NCBI GenBank assembly: GCA_018817365.1
Contig: JAHISY010000077.1
Location: 1-12,293 of the forward strand
DNA from: Patescibacteria group bacterium
Lineage (GTDB): Bacteria; Patescibacteriota; Gracilibacteria; JAHISY01
Direction of reading: 5' to 3'
DNA length: 12,293 nt
The stretch's first letter is position 1. The number at the start of each line of letters is the position of its first letter. A program made the translations under genes and the position numbers. Of the stretch, positions 12,111-12,293 are shown one piece after another. The notes under the pieces are model-generated. The model was given only the letters and a program-made list of their open reading frames with translations. It made no database searches and was not told the origin of the DNA.

Positions 12111-12293
12111 CTACCTGGCATACCCGTTTTCGTCAACATAGTAGTAAAACTTTTCCCCTCCTTTGCCTCTACATTGGCGGCATTTAACTTCTGTTTTGGA
12201 ATACTTTCCAGGATGTGTTCCCCATACATTTCCTCCTGTCCATCTTCCTTCTATTACACGTCCATGTCCGTTGCATGCTGGACACTCTCGCCA
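12111..12293 (-). CDS. C-terminal part of a DnaJ-type zinc-finger protein
   Basis: Partial: the last 60 residues of a gene that begins beyond the right edge, ending at TAG 12113-12111. The visible part has two CxxCxGxG-type repeats, ECPACNGHGRV near its start and KCRQCRGKGGEKF about 35 residues later, the motif used by DnaJ-like zinc centres. Between them is a Gly/Trp-rich stretch (GRWTGGNVWGTHPGKYSKTE) not seen in DnaJ itself, so this is a small DnaJ-finger protein rather than the chaperone. It ends YYYVDENGYAR, close to the terminator. The coding case rests on the paired motifs, codon-like content and the well-placed terminator; function is unknown. Confidence 0.7.
   Translation of the reverse strand, partial: WRECPACNGHGRVIEGRWTGGNVWGTHPGKYSKTEVKCRQCRGKGGEKFYYYVDENGYAR

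Noticed and set aside
11984..12229. Minus-strand 81-codon open frame at the right edge
   Set aside because: It runs through the terminator stem and is out of frame with the zinc-finger coding frame that ends at 12111; it has no recognisable motif.

Overview
The window is bacterial, dense and of moderate GC, with TGA used as an ordinary stop. Starts at ATG, GTG and TTG are all used, and no called gene has a convincing Shine-Dalgarno box. Lysine-rich small proteins, an FtsB/DivIC-type divisome protein, a PKD-7TM envelope protein, HicBA, RhuM and nested palindromic repeats suggest a Patescibacteria (CPR) genome. Amino-acid synthesis genes and a standard code would fit a Peregrinibacteria-like lineage better than a minimal one. 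This placement is inference; no rRNA or ribosomal protein is present.

Layout. 48-557 (-) is a coiled-coil lipoprotein. 729-2049 holds dnaN (sliding clamp) and a small zinc-ribbon protein. 2130-3128 is an AT-rich rhuM gene that looks imported. 3228-3629 is an FtsB/DivIC-like protein, followed by a gene-poor, inverted-repeat-bounded spacer. 3927-5816 is a threonine synthase whose C-terminus appears to be the linker and regulatory domain of 2-isopropylmalate synthase (LeuA). 5800-8340 is an accessory island: a G-rich tract; two AT-rich small genes laid out like integron cassettes with one good attC candidate; a family of GATT-rich dispersed repeats around a frameshifted GxxExxY PD-(D/E)XK gene; and an intact hicBA toxin-antitoxin pair. 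8358-9284 is a branched-chain aminotransferase (ilvE). 9337-10881 is a secreted PKD plus 7TM membrane protein. 11018-11578 (-) is an HTH/coiled-coil protein with a C-terminal membrane anchor. 11579-12110 is non-coding, with another repeat copy carrying a perfect 24-bp palindrome, and then the terminator of a DnaJ-type zinc-finger gene that enters from the right edge on the minus strand.

How it fits together. ThrC and IlvE lie on the threonine to isoleucine/branched-chain amino acid route, and the LeuA-type domain on ThrC suggests end-product control of threonine synthesis. The accessory island sits between these two genes and appears to have been built by several kinds of mobile sequence. Several genes (lipoprotein, rhuM, hicB, ilvE, 7TM, probably ftsB and the HTH protein) have a TANNNT -10-like hexamer five to seven bases before the start codon, which points to leaderless transcripts.
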